This document shows positions 20,582-35,500 of a stretch of DNA of 64,000 nt, piece after piece. This DNA comes from Apoda limacodes (taxonomy: Eukaryota; Arthropoda; Insecta; Lepidoptera; Limacodidae), in contig OX291557.1 of assembly GCA_946406115.1 (NCBI GenBank), forward strand, positions 11,068,501 through 11,132,500, in the 5' to 3' direction. The notes beneath the pieces are model-generated. The model ran no database searches, had not been told where the DNA came from, and was given only the letters and a program-made list of their open reading frames with translations. The translations under genes and the position numbers were made by a program. Within the stretch, counting starts at the first letter, position 1. The number at the start of each line of letters is the position of its first letter.

Positions 20582-20899
20582 TACACTTTAAGATTATATG
20601 TGCACAGACTAGTATTGTACCTACGGTACTATGTCTGTAGCGAGCTTAATCTATGCTTCTTTAAATTATAAAAAAAACTTTTTTTTGACATCGCCTAATG
20701 GTGGAGAAGGAATTTTCGCAGCGCAGTTTTCAGGATTTATTATTATTAAATTTCAATTTTCATCAAGAATTTAGCGTCATACCATCTCTGTTAAGGTAAG
20801 GGCGTAAGTTAACCCACGGAAATACTTAAAGTGATTATTTATTATGTTCATATCTTTCCTCTTGTATCACAGCCATGTTGTAGTGTTGATTTAAGTTTT

Positions 20900-21057
20900 C
20901 GTCAGTTTATCGTTTAAAAGTTATAAAGTTGTTCACAAGTATATGTGAAAGACCCAAGTTTGGTTTGTGTTGTGATTTAAAAAAGTTAAAAAGTCTATAC
21001 AATATGAAAAGTGTTTTAAAGTGCCATCGATTCTGGCGTCCAGGCGTCGTCTCAGAG
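20900..21057 (+). other. ZC3H18: Probable noncoding first exon of ZC3H18
   Basis: The stretch ends in CTCAGAG|GTAAGG, a strong donor, and lies 4.5 kb upstream of the exon carrying the start codon, whose acceptor (CTGTTTTCAG) is two bases before the ATG, so an upstream 5' UTR exon is required. A TCAGTT near 20,903 could be an arthropod initiator. An ATG at about 21,004 opens a short frame that would run out of register with the main start after splicing, i.e. a possible uORF. Exact start unknown. Confidence 0.45.
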
Positions 21058-23514
21058 GTAAGGCTAGATGTGTCTTAAATTTAACACGAAATCGTAGCAT
21101 TTACTTTTTTTATTAATTTTATTTATCATATTGTGGAAGGATTCAAGCCAACATCATCTAAAATGAAAACTTTGCAGTATGTGCTACATATAATATTCAA
21201 CACAGCATACTGGTATGTAATATTAATTACTTAATTAAAATCAGAACTTACTTTTTCATCTCTATAAACGAAAATAAGATGACCTGTTAAGCTGTGCTAT
21301 GTTGTTTCAACTTTCACACAGTAAATTATTTTAAGTTAAATATATATTTAGGTGATTTGGGAACGGTGCTTAGCTGTTGTAATTAGCTATAATTATATAT
21401 AAGCGATTTTATGAAAATACACTTACATCACTTGTTTATTTCATAAATACCTGCACTATACAATTGTTTACAAATATTTATGTAAGTACTATTCGGATGC
21501 ATCTAAAATCCCCATGAGGAAGTTGAAAAAGTGGTTTTAGGACGCCCATGGTAGTGTAATTTTCCAACTGTTAAGTTGAATTCTTTACACTGTCATACAA
21601 AAGGTTAAAATTTTTCTCCTGTCAGTGTAAAAATTTACTGTCAACTTTACTGGTGGATAATCACTTGGCGATTTTGGAACATAGTCTTAGTAATGTATGA
21701 AGAACTCCAAGACAATTCAAAATCAACCATAATTTAGTTTGCTCATGATTTAACCTAGGAGACTAGAGTTGCATAGATATATTTCTAACTACCCCAATGC
21801 ATTCCTGAAATTTTTAAATAGAACTCAAATAATGTAAAAAAATCTTGTTACAATAAAATAAATAAATTTTGGTTTATGAGGGGATTCCTACCCTACCCTC
21901 TTCCTACATGTACCTATATAAGTGACCTTTTCTTAAGTTTACTTATTGCAATCATAATTAAAATACAACCTTGGGTTGCATCAGTTATATAAATAAAATT
22001 TTTGTTTCCCAAGGCTTCAATTCTTTTATGCCATACACAATTCATTTACAAATAGCACTTAATTTATTATTTTTTGTGGTAATTTCACAATGAAAGGAAT
22101 ATGTTAAACAGAATCTCTCTTTATTTGCCTGTAATTTTATACATAATACATGTTATAAACATTAACGGTTTAAACATCTTGACATTTTTGTACACACAAA
22201 AATAATCTAAAAATTATTAAGTTTAATATGTCTGACATCTCTTCAGACTCCATTGGATTATTCATTCTCAATTCTCATTTTCTATTTGTAATACCCTTTA
22301 AAACACAAATCAATACACCGCAGTAGCTGTCATTGGGTGATAAACGTTTATAACTTTACCAATCACATGTGTCATAGTAGCAAAAATACCAAAGGCAACC
22401 AACTTGCGTTGGCAACAGGCTCATTAGGCATTTAGAAATAGCAAATTTGTTTGACAGCAGTTCTAGTTTTGAGTGTCTAAAACTACACTGAGGTATAGCA
22501 ATTAGAATTTGTCGAGTGCCTGTAAGCTTACTTGCAGTAAATTTTTTTATTGAATTTTAAGGTATAGTTTACTTATAGTTTGTTGCATTTTGAATTATTT
22601 AACAAAGCAAATGTGTTGCTTTTTTGGAAGGTTCAATTTGTAGTGTCTTATTCTTCGGTAATCAAAAGGAAAAAAGAAACCCATATATGATCACTTTGTT
22701 GTCCGTCCGTCTGTCAAGACCCTTTTTCTCAGGAACGCGTGAAGGTATCAAGTTGAAATTAATATCAAATACTAAGTTCTACGTCCCTTGAAGCTGTAAA
22801 AAGAAATCAAGCTTCTAAATCAACGCAATAAAATTTTTCTTTTTTGTCGCATATTTTGGCATTTACAAATAGATCAAACCTATGGGGTACTGTCCTAGAA
22901 TCATGAAACTTCACATGAAGCAAGGTTACATCATAAATATAGATAAAAATCCAAACTTTGTTAATTTGTAGTTATAACATATTAAAATTGTTTGTCTATC
23001 TGTAAACACCCTTTTTCTCAGGAATGTGTGAAGGTATTAAATACTAAGGTCTACTGTCACTTAAACCTGAAAAAAAATCAAGCATCTAAGTCAATGCTGT
23101 ATAAAAAACACCCAAAATACTGTTATTTTTGTCGCATAGTGTGACACAAATAAATCAAAACCTATGGCGTACTTCCCGTCGACCTAGAATCATGAAATAT
23201 CTGAATCATGAATAGGAAAAAATCTGAAAACCGTAAATTTGTTGTTACATAACAAAAAAACATTTCTTTTCCGATTATAAACATATTTGCAGGTGCTAAA
23301 CGCAACCTATGTCGAGGTATTGGGACAACAGTTGTCCAACGGAAAAGTTAAGTTTGTCCCTCAATACGGTTTAACTTTTACGAAACCCTCAGTGTGCGAG
23401 TCTGACTCGCACTTGGCCTTTTTTTTATTTTTGGTTTACTAAGCCTGAATTATTAGATTCAATTTAACAGGTGTCTACTGTTTGAAGCAAACGATAAAAG
23501 CAGTCGAATTAATC

Positions 23515-23563
<49 letters not shown>

Positions 23564-26500
23564 CCACTAAGGTGGCAAACAAGCCTACGGTCCGCCTGAT
23601 GGTAAGCGGTCACCGTAGCCAAGATGTAGGCAATTGTAGGTTCTGTAAATTTTAGGTTGTGTACCTCTCAGTCAACCTACTAGTCAAACAATTAAGTTGA
23701 AGTCATCGCAATTCTGTACAAAGCTTTAAAGAAAAAATAACATCTTATTTGTAGTTTAAGTTGGCTTATCTGAGATGAAGATCATGAATATTTCTTTTGG
23801 TGTTTGTTTTCTATTTTTGCTTTGCTTGTTTGAAAATTTGCACTTCTAGTATGTTATTTAATTAATTGAATGATGCATAATACTTACGAAAGTTATTACT
23901 CAAAAATCTAGTATGCTGTGTTAAATATAAAATACCTACTCAATATGGCTTGATAAAATGGTTGATCAATTTTATTGTACAGTATAAATATTTTTATATG
24001 TTATTAAACTAAAGTACCAATATGAGCAATTCAAAGTAAGTGGGAAGCTGATATTAAGTTTAGAGAGTATACTTTAACCACCTGGAAGTAACGCCAAACT
24101 AAAAGGGATGAAATCAATTTGAAATACACAGGCCTCTACTAGCTGTTTGGTAGAACTCTTAGCTCTCACTTTAGTTTTACCACAACTGTGACCACAAGAT
24201 CAGTGACTTCAGTAAAAGTATAATTCAAAGGACTATATCCTAAAAAAAATCTCACTCTCCATGGCTTATTAAAGTCTCAGAGCTACATGAAAACCTAAGC
24301 ATAAGTTCAGTTAGGGAATAAATTGCTTACAGTTTTACCATATAAAGCTAGACTAATCAATTACCCAAACTAATTGTCAGTGCAACTTATTTTTCCAGAA
24401 GTCATACAAAGGTGGGACAAATAGAAGTCTGTGGGTGGGGTTTCAATTTCACTTTATGTCCCAAGTGGCGGAGGTTCGAACCCTGGGATTGGTGTGTACC
24501 AATGAGGCTTTTGTTAATTTCTCAAGTTCACTGATTTATTTATTCACACCACTGACTTTTCGGTGAAGGAAAACATTGTAAGGAAACCTATATACGTCAA
24601 GAAAAAAAATTACGTATGTGAAGTCCACAATCCGCACTGGGCTCCCGTGTGGACTATGGCCCAAAACACCCGCGCTTACGAGGGTAGGCCGTGCCCCAGC
24701 AGTGGGGACATATGAAGGCTGGCAAGCATACAAAGGCTAAAAGGACTGTACATCCTGGAATTAAAGTGATGTCTTTTATGCATTCTTGCTCTTTTTCCCT
24801 TGGGGATCTAGTTCTGTCCACCACTTAACAATCATCAACCTATTTGCTTATAGTCCTTCAACAGATCACATGATTACACCTGGGAATAAAATAGTGTGAC
24901 TGCAAGTCAGCATTTCTGTTAATACATTGATTTCACATCTAGATTGCAGTTGTGAGCTGTAGTTGTTACTAAAAAAGCATTTACACTTTAGCCTTAGGTT
25001 TAGTTTTGTTAGTTCTTTAATGCTGATGATGTGGATTATTACAGCAAATGAGGAATTTATCCTTCTGCCTTTTGGTCATAGCCAGTTGTAGTCCGTTGAG
25101 ACATGGATTAAAAACACAGACGTCTACAAGAGCCCTTATGTAAAAATTGGTAAATCAAAATCATGAAAATATCAAAACCATGTTATATCGATCAACCACA
25201 TATCAGGCCGTATTGGTAGTTTGGACCATATCACATTGTTAGTCTTTTGTAAAATATTTACCTTTTTTATTTACCTAAATTAGTCAGTTGGTACCTGCAG
25301 GACTTGGTTTGAATAATGTTTAAAATTATAACAGTTTCTAACAAATCAGTTGATAACTAGAAATGTGAGTAAAGAGCCTTTGTTGAAATGTTTCTGTAAG
25401 TTACAATTATGACATAAATTAAATAAATTGAATGAAATGAATGAAACATCTGAATGAATATGGTTTTCCTAACTTAATACAGTTTTAGCTTGTGTGGGTT
25501 GGGTGCAAGTTTAATCTGGAATACTTACTTAATTTTTCAAAATTAAACCTAACCTGTTTTCAGAGATGGATTCAGAAGATTCTCATGATGCTGGTGATGC
25601 TCAGTCATCATCAAGTAGTAGCAGTTCCAGTTCAAGAAGCAGAAGGAGTTCATCATCAGACAGAAGTGAAATATCTAAAAAGAATCCGAAGTCACCTAAA
25701 TCACCAAAACCAGGGGGACCAAGATCCCCTTCACCAGAAAGTCGTTCCCAATCACCAATTTCCAATAAAGCTCCCCATTCTCCAGATAACTTAAGTGGAG
25801 CACATTCAGATATTAATTCACCAGAAAATTCTATGCCAGCTTCGCCAGCTGGACCAAAATCACCTGACGCTCCTAAATCACCAAGTGAAGTTGGTTCTAA
25901 TATTGGCTCACCTGAACATTACTCTGGTCCCAAAACTATAGGTGAGGGCCCTAAAACTCCTCAAAGCCCTATAAGTCCTGCTAAATCGGCTCCTAATTCA
26001 CCAGATGCTAGGTCACGACCAGCTTCCCCTGATTCACAGCCTGCTTCTCCCAATGCAAGAGCTAGTAAACATTCCCATACTTCTAGCCCTTCCCCAGATC
26101 GAAATTCGTCCCAGTCATCATCTCACTTTGAGAAGAAAAATGAGTGGAGCCCCAAGGACACATGGAGAAGGCATACAAAAGCAGAGCAGAAAATGGTCAC
26201 AATATCCCGGAGTAGGAGTAGGTCCGAATCTAGCCAATCTAGTAGAAGTTCAGAGGAATATAATAAGAGAAAAACTAATGATCCAGCAACTGAAGAAATC
26301 TCTGAGGGTAGGTTCGGTTTGTATGAAATTCTGTTTTAATTAAGCTTTCAAAAATTTATAACATTGACCACTTAACATCAGACGGACCCTATGCTTCTTT
26401 GCCACCTTAGTGGTATATACAAAGTCTCTTAAGTAGACAGCAAATAGTTAAAAGTTTTATTCTTGCAATTAGATGCCAATAGGCCTAAAAGGTATTTCAC

Positions 26501-29500
26501 CGTGAAAGAAGCAATAAAAAAAAGCATATTTTTTTGCTACTATTAGCCATCTTTTATAAAATTTAATACATTGCAGCATAGCAAATACTAATACAAACAT
26601 GAGTCACATCAGTTTTCTATAGTATTCTCAGACCGATGAGAATACTATAGAAACTATATAGATTCTTATAGAACACAAGCCTTGTTCCAATATAATAGCA
26701 TAGTAAAAACATTCATACACATATCAAAGACGTCTATACATAGCAATCGTGAGATGCGGTGTGGGCTAAACGCTCCTGACTAACCTATGTTTTTATATAT
26801 GGCCATTCGGGAGCTGCCCGGCAAGTTATACGTTGCGTCGCGTCGTCAAGAATGTCTAATGGCTTTTTCTTAAATATCAAATGTGATGCTGATGGATGAC
26901 CAACTGAATGTTTAGGCTGAGATAATTTATTTATTAATAATATTAATTTATTGTTGCTTGCAACAATTAAGGTTCGAAATATCTCTGACCACCCCATGAT
27001 TTTTTTTTATTTTATAGGGGAAATGGAATCAGACCAAGACGACAAGAAATCAAACAGTAATTTAGCAACAAACGAGAAATCTGATGTTAAAGAACTTAAC
27101 ATCAGCCATGAAGACTTATCTGATGTATCAGACTTGGACTCCTTGGGGCAGGATGAAACCGTTAAGGAAACCAAGGTTAGTATTATAAAATAAATAAATT
27201 AAATAGTCTTTTAGTTAAGGAAAAGGATTGCTCTCAAAATATTAAATTCGTTCAACTATGCAATACAATATCTTTAATTTCTGTGTGCTTTTTGGCATAG
27301 GCCCCATTTTACTCTATCCGCTGACACTCTTGTCCAGCTGCTGGATTGCTTATCTGTATCTTAGTTGGTGTCCTCTCTTCCTTATTCTTCCATCTTTAGG
27401 ATGCCAGTGTGTCACCTGTTTAGTCCATTTATAGGGACTACATCTTCCATATTTGTTGATCTATTTGGGCAAGTATGTCAGACACTTTATGCGTTTCTCC
27501 GCTTCACTTCAATGTAAGCTTCCAAAAGATTAACTTGATTGGCTATGTCTCTAAAACTATGTTGGTTTTATGGTATGTACAAGCAAGTTGTGTTATTTTT
27601 AACCAACTTGAAGGTTCTATGTTTGATGGGTTTTTTTTATGTATGTCCACCAATATCTCCATCAATTGTAAACCAATTTCTGATATTCGTTTTTTATTTG
27701 AAAGAGTATGATCCTGAGGCGGTCCTATATTAATAAAGTGGAATATAAAACTTTTGGAGAAAAAAAAATTATTGATATTAATTTGGAACTGGTGAAACAC
27801 GCCTTTTATGGTGATGATTGTATAAAATTTTGTTACAAGTATGGATATTTTTGGTGTAATATTGTAAGAGAAAACAGAGCAATTCGGCACTTAAAAGCAA
27901 AAATATATAAAATCTTTTAACCTAAACAAAACCACTTTTTTGTGCAGCTTTTTGAAGCCGGTTTGTTTTTTGGAAAAGTTTTTAAAAGTAATTTAAGTAT
28001 AAGTTAAGTAGTTAAGTAATAATTTAAGTAAGTTAAGTATTATATTATTAATCTACTCTTTATTTTTTCAATAATGTGCTCTGGGGTGGGATTCCTTGCC
28101 CAACACAAACCTAATCCGAAAATTGACACTTCCGAGAGGAATGTTTGAAAAACAGACTTTAAAAATGTTACAATAATTTTAAATAAAAAAAAATATAAAA
28201 TATTTCTACTTTATATGTTTAGGATATAATTAAAAAGGTTTCTTGTTTGAACCCTAAAAACAATAAAATTTGTTTTAGCCGAGGTCACCTCCTGCATCAC
28301 CAGAAGTTAAGCAGGAGCCAACTGTAAATGGTAGTAATGGCATAAGTTCACAGTCTTCACCTAAATCTGATAGTGGTAAAATAGAGCCGCCAAAAATGGA
28401 AAAGGTTAGTTATTTTTTATTTATTTTACTACTGACCTTGCTGTACCTAAGGATATTCTTACACATCATACCTAAATTTTTAATAGAATAAAAAAATAGT
28501 TGAAGCAGGGTTAATGACATTATACCTTGTAAAATATAGCTTGATTTCTGCGACAGCTGTCAAAGTAACAGGCCTAGTGCTGGGACGGTGTCGATAATTA
28601 TAATTGATCATTTATACCGATTATTATTTATAGTTGCTATTATTATATGTTCGAATATATTTTTAATTGAAATATAAAATAACCTCTCCTTAACCTATCC
28701 CTCTTTTCCCTGTTTCTCTTTTCCACTCTCAATTAACTTTATTCAGAAACGTTCCAAGCGGCCGCAGGCACTAAAACTCGCCTTTAATTCAATGCAATGG
28801 GACGAATACCAACAAGGCAACATAAATGTTTATATACATAAGGATAATAAAGCGTAACTTTGACGATTCAAGTGTTTGTTAAAACCTAATTTGAATGAAA
28901 AAAATTGAGTTTAAGTTTGTAACTCCAATTTTCACATTTATAAAGTACCAATTTTTTCGATTGATTTTATTTCTAAATTCGATAACTAATACTTAATGCC
29001 ATTGCCTTAAGCATTCCCTAGCAAAAGCTCAACGTATCGACTAGTGTACAAAGACATATTACACTATTGGAGCATATAAAGACACACAGTTCCACGTACG
29101 ATAGGCGTTAGCACCTGACCGCACATTGAAATCTCGATTTTCTCGGTTTTTTGTCGGTATAGAATTCAAAAATTTATTTAAAACCATGGATTTAACAAAT
29201 TCACTTGGTCATATATTAATGAAATAAGAATCAAGAGAATATCAATCTTAGTGAAAAACTGTTTAAACTGTTTTAATAGCAAAAATAAATATAACCAAAT
29301 CCACTTAATTAAGATTTAAACTATAACATTTTTTTCCACATCAAAAAGTGTACTCAGGACTGTAACAAAATAATCAAATTCTTGCAAACTTAACTTGTTT
29401 GGGTATGTCATCACTTTAAGCACGTCTCTCTTTTTGAGAACGCAACAATAAACAACTGTCTGTGAATCCAATGACAGCTGTCGCAGAGCTGATCTTATAT

Positions 29501-32500
29501 TTTAAGAACTTTTTTAATATTCGACAAAGTTACCTATACGTCGATATCAGGGCAAGTCAATATACAGGTTTCTATAAAATGCATTTTATTTTTTAATATA
29601 ACGTTGCTGAAATTTTTACCTGCACATTAAAACAATGTGCACACATAAATGCGAAAATTGTTCAACACGCCACAACTACTGAACTGATTCGGTTTAATTT
29701 AAAATGGCAATAGCTTTTACCCTAAATTAATCCATGTTCTATATTTAAAAATAGAGAAATCAATAGCAAATTAAGAATGAACAAAGTCGTGGACAAAAGT
29801 TAGTGTTATATATAGTTTGATACGATAGTTTTCTTTGCAGCTACCTCCAGAAAAGACTAGTAATACAGAAGATGGTGAAGAGCAACTAGATTTTGAAGCA
29901 GAAGAAGGAGAGTGCATTGAAACAAAACCTAAAGAAAAGTCAAATTGTGAAGCTGAAATCAAAGATATTGATAAAGGTATGATGTATGTTGGCTTAATTC
30001 ATTGTAAAATTTGTTTTGGGCATGAGTGTCATAATAATAAATGAAATAAAAATAATATACATAACTTTCCCACAGAAATTTGTAGTTTTAATAAGCTCTA
30101 TTAGCTATTTGTTATTTGTTTGATTAGAAGTGAAAGCAGGCCGGCGATCGCGCGGCTCATCTCTCGAAGAGGGTGAGGTTTCTGACGAAGCAGAGCGATG
30201 CCCAATAGAAAAGGAACCTAGGCCAGTATGCAGATTCTTCTCCCGTGGAGCCTGTATTTGGGGTGTTAGCTGCAGGTAAAAAAAAGTTGCTGCTGCTTGG
30301 CATTTTCATTATGATGTTTTAATTACACAAGTAGTTAATATCAAAAATAGATGTTTTGTCAAGTCATTTAAACATTTAGGTTTCTTCATCCTGGTGTCAC
30401 TGACAAGGGTAACTACAACATGTTCGAAGTTATTCGTGGTGTGCCCCCCGGAGCGCCGTACGCACCGCCCGTCAGGGATACCGCCCCGCCGGAGTCGGCT
30501 TGGGAGCGAGGTCTACGAACTGCCAAAGAGGTAATACTTCTACAATAAAACATATTCAGTCAGGTCACCCAAATTTCGAAATATGGTGAAAGTTTTATTT
30601 AAATTTGCCCACCAGTGAGACTGTCAAAAAAAACGGATTGCACTCCGGGAGTGCCGGCAGAAGTGAAAACATACAACCTGGATATAACATTTTAATATGT
30701 GTAATACGCACTTTTTATTAGTCCTAGGGAGTTTAACATTTTTTACCCATAACAAAAAAAGTGCACCACGCCTCTTAAGAAGTTTTCTCTTCAAAATCAA
30801 TCTTTTTATTTTGCCAATCATCCTATTATGGCGTAGCATTATGGTTTCCGTCTTGCGAATTTTTAGTGCGTGGCATTATGGTTTCCGTCTTATAAATTTT
30901 CGATCTGCCTGACGCGAGTTTATAATTTTTTTACCCATACCAAAAAAAGTGCACAATGGCGCTTAAGAAGTTTTCACTTCAAAAATATTCCAGCGTTTTG
31001 TTTTTTGTTTTTCTGTAGAATCTTAGGAAGCGACTAACCACTGGTCAATTTTTTTAAAATATTTGTTGATAAATAATTTTGATTATTCTTTCAATATGAT
31101 AGTAGGAAAAAATCATTCATTGCACTTTGTTCTCAATAGAAAGCAACATTGTAAACTTGCAGTAGAAAAAAATATTACATTCGACGATTTAAAAGAACTA
31201 TCTGAACAAATAAAGATATTTTTTAATTTAATTAAACATAATTCGGAACTGCAAGGGCATAATAAACAATCCAATCTAAACTTTTTAATTTAATGATTTG
31301 TATTTATTTATAACATAGAGTTAATCCCCTTGTAACCTGTGAAACACATACTCCTAAATAGCCTTTTCATGGTCTTTTTTTACCAACCACCTTAGTCCTG
31401 TGTGACAGTTTGAGAGACCATCGCTGCAACAATGCTTCTGAAACAGTTTATCTGGACTAAGTTGCTGTTGTTAAGAGGATACGATTCGCATCGCCTTGCA
31501 GCGTGCTTCATACAAACGAATTTCCCACTTATTTTTGACACTTACTATTTAAATACTATAAAATTTAAATGTTCTAGGAATAAATATAGCCATATAGACC
31601 TAGTCTGCAGCGTGCGTGTATAGTTTATAAGTTATACTCGATTGTAGTTTTTCATGCAAATGGTCTAAAATAAGATTGACATTGATTTTATTATGTCTAC
31701 AAAATTTCACAGTGTTTGATCAGTAAATTTCAAAAACAAGTGGCAAATTTGTATTTTGACTATTGTATTTGTATGAAGAACGCTTGGAGGCGACGCGAAT
31801 CTTATTCCCTTAACTAATAAACTTTAGACTAATAAGTGGAAAAATAACAAATCAAAGATTTTTACACCCTTTGGTATTTCTTGACGAACAATGAGGGTCT
31901 GCGCTGTATCGTGCGTGTGCCGGCGCACCGCTGACCCACTTTATTCGCACGCTTGATATAACCTCGCAGTGTCACGCGAATTTTGCGTGTGCAGTACAGT
32001 CGGTTAAATTTAAAATTATAAAAGACATTAGAAAACGCACGCACACATGCGTCCGGTAAGGTGATGCGGGCCGCTCGGGTGATGTTCTTTACCAAACCAC
32101 GTTATGAGACGCACGCAGCAGGCGCACGCACCATACAGCGTAGGTCCTACCCTAAAAAGTAAGTCAGGATTGGGCAGGGGATATTTGACATTTATTTTTG
32201 GTTTCTTCAGATGTTAAGAATAGCTAATAAACGTAAAGAACAAGACATGGACTTCGAAGAAAAGAAGCTGCATTTATCAGTTGGTGGTGTGGTGCACGAT
32301 CCAGACGCTGAGTTAGCGTACGCGGCCGCCGCAGTGGGGGCTTCCCCTCCCCATCCAGCTGTTGCGCCATATCATCATGATGTACCCCCTGGACCTATGC
32401 ACCGAGATCCGGAGATGTACAGGTAATTTGCGACTTTTTCAATTTTCCGCCGCGGAGTTCGCGTCCAGATTCAGAACAACCTAAATTAGCAGACAATATG

Positions 32501-35500
32501 AGAAATTTTCCTCCTCATCGGTTATCATCTATTATCGGTGATGTACTGGTAAACCTTTTATAGAATAGTTCTCTTTCCGGTTGTAGTAAAAGATCAAAAA
32601 AAAAAAACGGATGTAGAGTTGAAGCATTTGGCTTACTCCTTATTTAATCCTATCTCTATCAATATGACATGCCCACTTTTGATACAAGTGTAGTTATACA
32701 TGTAGGAAATACGGAAAACTTTTGTCCTTATTTAATGACCTCTAATATCTGGAAATGTTACCCACATCAAGATTTTGGCCCTTTCTGTTAACTTTAACGC
32801 TGTAGACTGTTGGTTGAGCAACTGTCATATGAAGTATAAGTCGCGCCACGTAAGTTGAACCATGCGCAATGAAAAATTTTGGGGTCCGTTGAGGTGAGGA
32901 ATGCGGTGCGACGCAAAGAGCAACGCGTAACCATAGCAACACAGGCCCTGGGGTACAATCACGCACTTAAGTTATCAAAGTCGGAACTTCTGGCTCAAGT
33001 TTATGCCAATTCAAAATTATGTAGAAGGTGTCATGCCTTTACCAATGAGTGACTGATTAAAAAATATTGACAACTTTTAACCCTTTAGTGTTTTATGAAA
33101 TTCTTATTTTTAAACTGTTATATTTTATTATACCTAACAACCACTTCTCAAGCCAATTGTTTTCAAAAAGTACAATAACGTAAAATGATCCGATATTACG
33201 TATTTATGACAATTCCAGTTAAACAGGATTGTATTTATCAAAAAAATTTTTTAACAAATTCACCTAAGATATAATTACTGGGTACATGAGACGAAATAAC
33301 TGTCGTCTCGTGTAGCGGGCGGAGGGCAGTGCCAGACAGTAAGTATTTAGATACATAACAAGTTAGGAAATAAATATGAGAAATTACGGGCCACGCACAA
33401 AACATTTGTTAGTACTATTGTCCGTAACTGTACCTGTCCGTCGACCGCCATTTTGGTTCATTTTACGTGGCGCGATCTATACTTTCTCTTCTTCTCCGTC
33501 TTATCTTAGGACCTGGCCTTCGATTTAGTACTGCTTCTTTAACCCTACAAAGCACCGTTCTAAATTGATCGAAATGTCAAGTTTACCCAGCAATTATTTC
33601 ACATTTCGTTCTCGATCAAGAGTAAATCGGAGACCCCTGTAACTCAAAACTTCTGCGAATTGGAAGTAAACACATTAGGCTTTTATGTACTGACGTACTA
33701 TAGGAGGCACCGTAATTGTCACTGCTGTATTAAACAATTGTATTGTATGGGCCACACTTCACTGAGTCACTAATACATATATTTTGTTATTACCGACTAT
33801 ATTGTATTTAAATATGAAGATGGCAAAATATAAAAGATTAACTACTGAGTTTATTGCCGGTTCGTCTCGGTAGTGAAATCATTCTGAACCGGTGGTAAAG
33901 TTTATAAAATTAATTATTAAACTGACGATTTAAAAGTGCTGTTTAAAAGTCTACTGAAATAAAAAATAAGCAAAATGTTTGATGTTTTAGCGTGTTCTGT
34001 AGTGTAAACGTAATAGCTTAATGAAAAAATAGTATCTTTTTTATACCACTAAGGTTGCCAACAAGCTTGCAGTCCTCCTGATTGTAAGCGGTTACCGCAG
34101 CCTAAGGATGCTTGCAACACCAGGGGCATAACTCGCGCGTTTGCGAACCTTCAAAAATCTAATAATAACTTCTTTCATGAAGAACCCCATACTGTTGTCC
34201 TTTAAAAAAACCTTGGCAGTAAGCTCATTCCACAAAGTAAGCGTTCGCGGAGGAAGTTTCTCTGAAACCGCACTGTACGTGACTATTTAGGATCAACATT
34301 TTTTGAAGGTGTGAGGGTGAATTATCTGCTGATGGCAAGCGGTGCGATGGTAGAAAGTAGCCGTGGGCATCATTTTGAGCAATTCGTTAGAACACACCCA
34401 CACCTATTATGCAAGCGGTAGAACACATACAGATTTAAGGGTTCGGTAGGGCTTCCGAGTTTGGGATCGTCGACGATTCTTGCTGTATTTTCAGGCCGTA
34501 CGGTGGTGGTGGAATGCACCGCGGTAGGTTTGTACGCCCAGCGCCAGAGGAGCGCGAACGGTACTACGAGCGAGAGCGCCCATACGAACGCGAGCGCGCT
34601 TACGAACGTACGCCACACTTCGAAGAACGTGCACCTGTCGTAGAAGAATCCTATCATAAGGTTAATTTTATCTTGATCATTATATAGTATGTTCATCACA
34701 CAGGCCAACAAAATAAAGTGATTTATAAGGAGCCGGCCGCTTAAGCATGGATTCTTGTACAATTTTAAATTTTTAATAAGTATCCAGCCATGATTTTTTC
34801 TATCAGGTACAGTTTTCAACTAGGTTAAATAATGCAAAAAGCACGATTTAAGTCATATTTACGATTTATATTTCAACTTAGTACTTTTTTTCTTTTTATT
34901 ATAGAACCTTCAAAATGAAGTTTAAAATTTAGTAAATCAAAATTATTTTTAAAATTGACTTCTTTTTTAAAGTTCATTTTTTCATAGCTAAGTTATAAGC
35001 ATTTCATATTTTCTCATTACTCCTAGTAATATGGAGCCTAAATTAATTTGTATGGAAACAAAAAAATAGTAAAAATTGTTGACGTCGGTAAAAATATAAG
35101 AAGCTAAACCAAAGTGACACATTTTTTTGACAACAACAAAATATTGAAATTGACCAAAATTGACAATTTTTAACAATTAGATCCCATTTATCTTAAAATA
35201 TAGACTAAAATACATGCAAAATAAGGCTCATTTTGGGATCACTTAAATACTTGGCCAGGCTAACCTGTGTTATTTTTAAAAGTACATCAAACTATCGAGT
35301 TAGACGTGGTAAAGTATTAATAATAGATATTTAAAAGTTCCTACCTTATTCTTACGCAATTCTTCAAACAAATAGCTTACTAAATATAACTGACAAAAAA
35401 CCTTAGACCTTAGATCCATCCATGGATTTGATCCGAAAATGCATAATATATAAATTTGATGTATTAGCGTTACATTTGTACAAATATAGCTTTTTGAATT

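Noticed and set aside
25492..26343. Two extra open frames over the first ZC3H18 coding exon
   Set aside because: Serine-codon repeats keep the other frames open; only the Ser-Pro frame joins in phase with the next exon.
27543..27920. Open frames on both strands in a ZC3H18 intron
   Set aside because: They lie in a dispersed repeat that also occurs at 385-970.
30990..31040. Extra ZC3H18 exon after 'GLRTAKE' starting 'NLRKRLTTGQFF'
   Set aside because: It hits a stop after 12 codons and the exon at 32211 gives the family sequence 'NKRKEQDMDFEEKK' directly.
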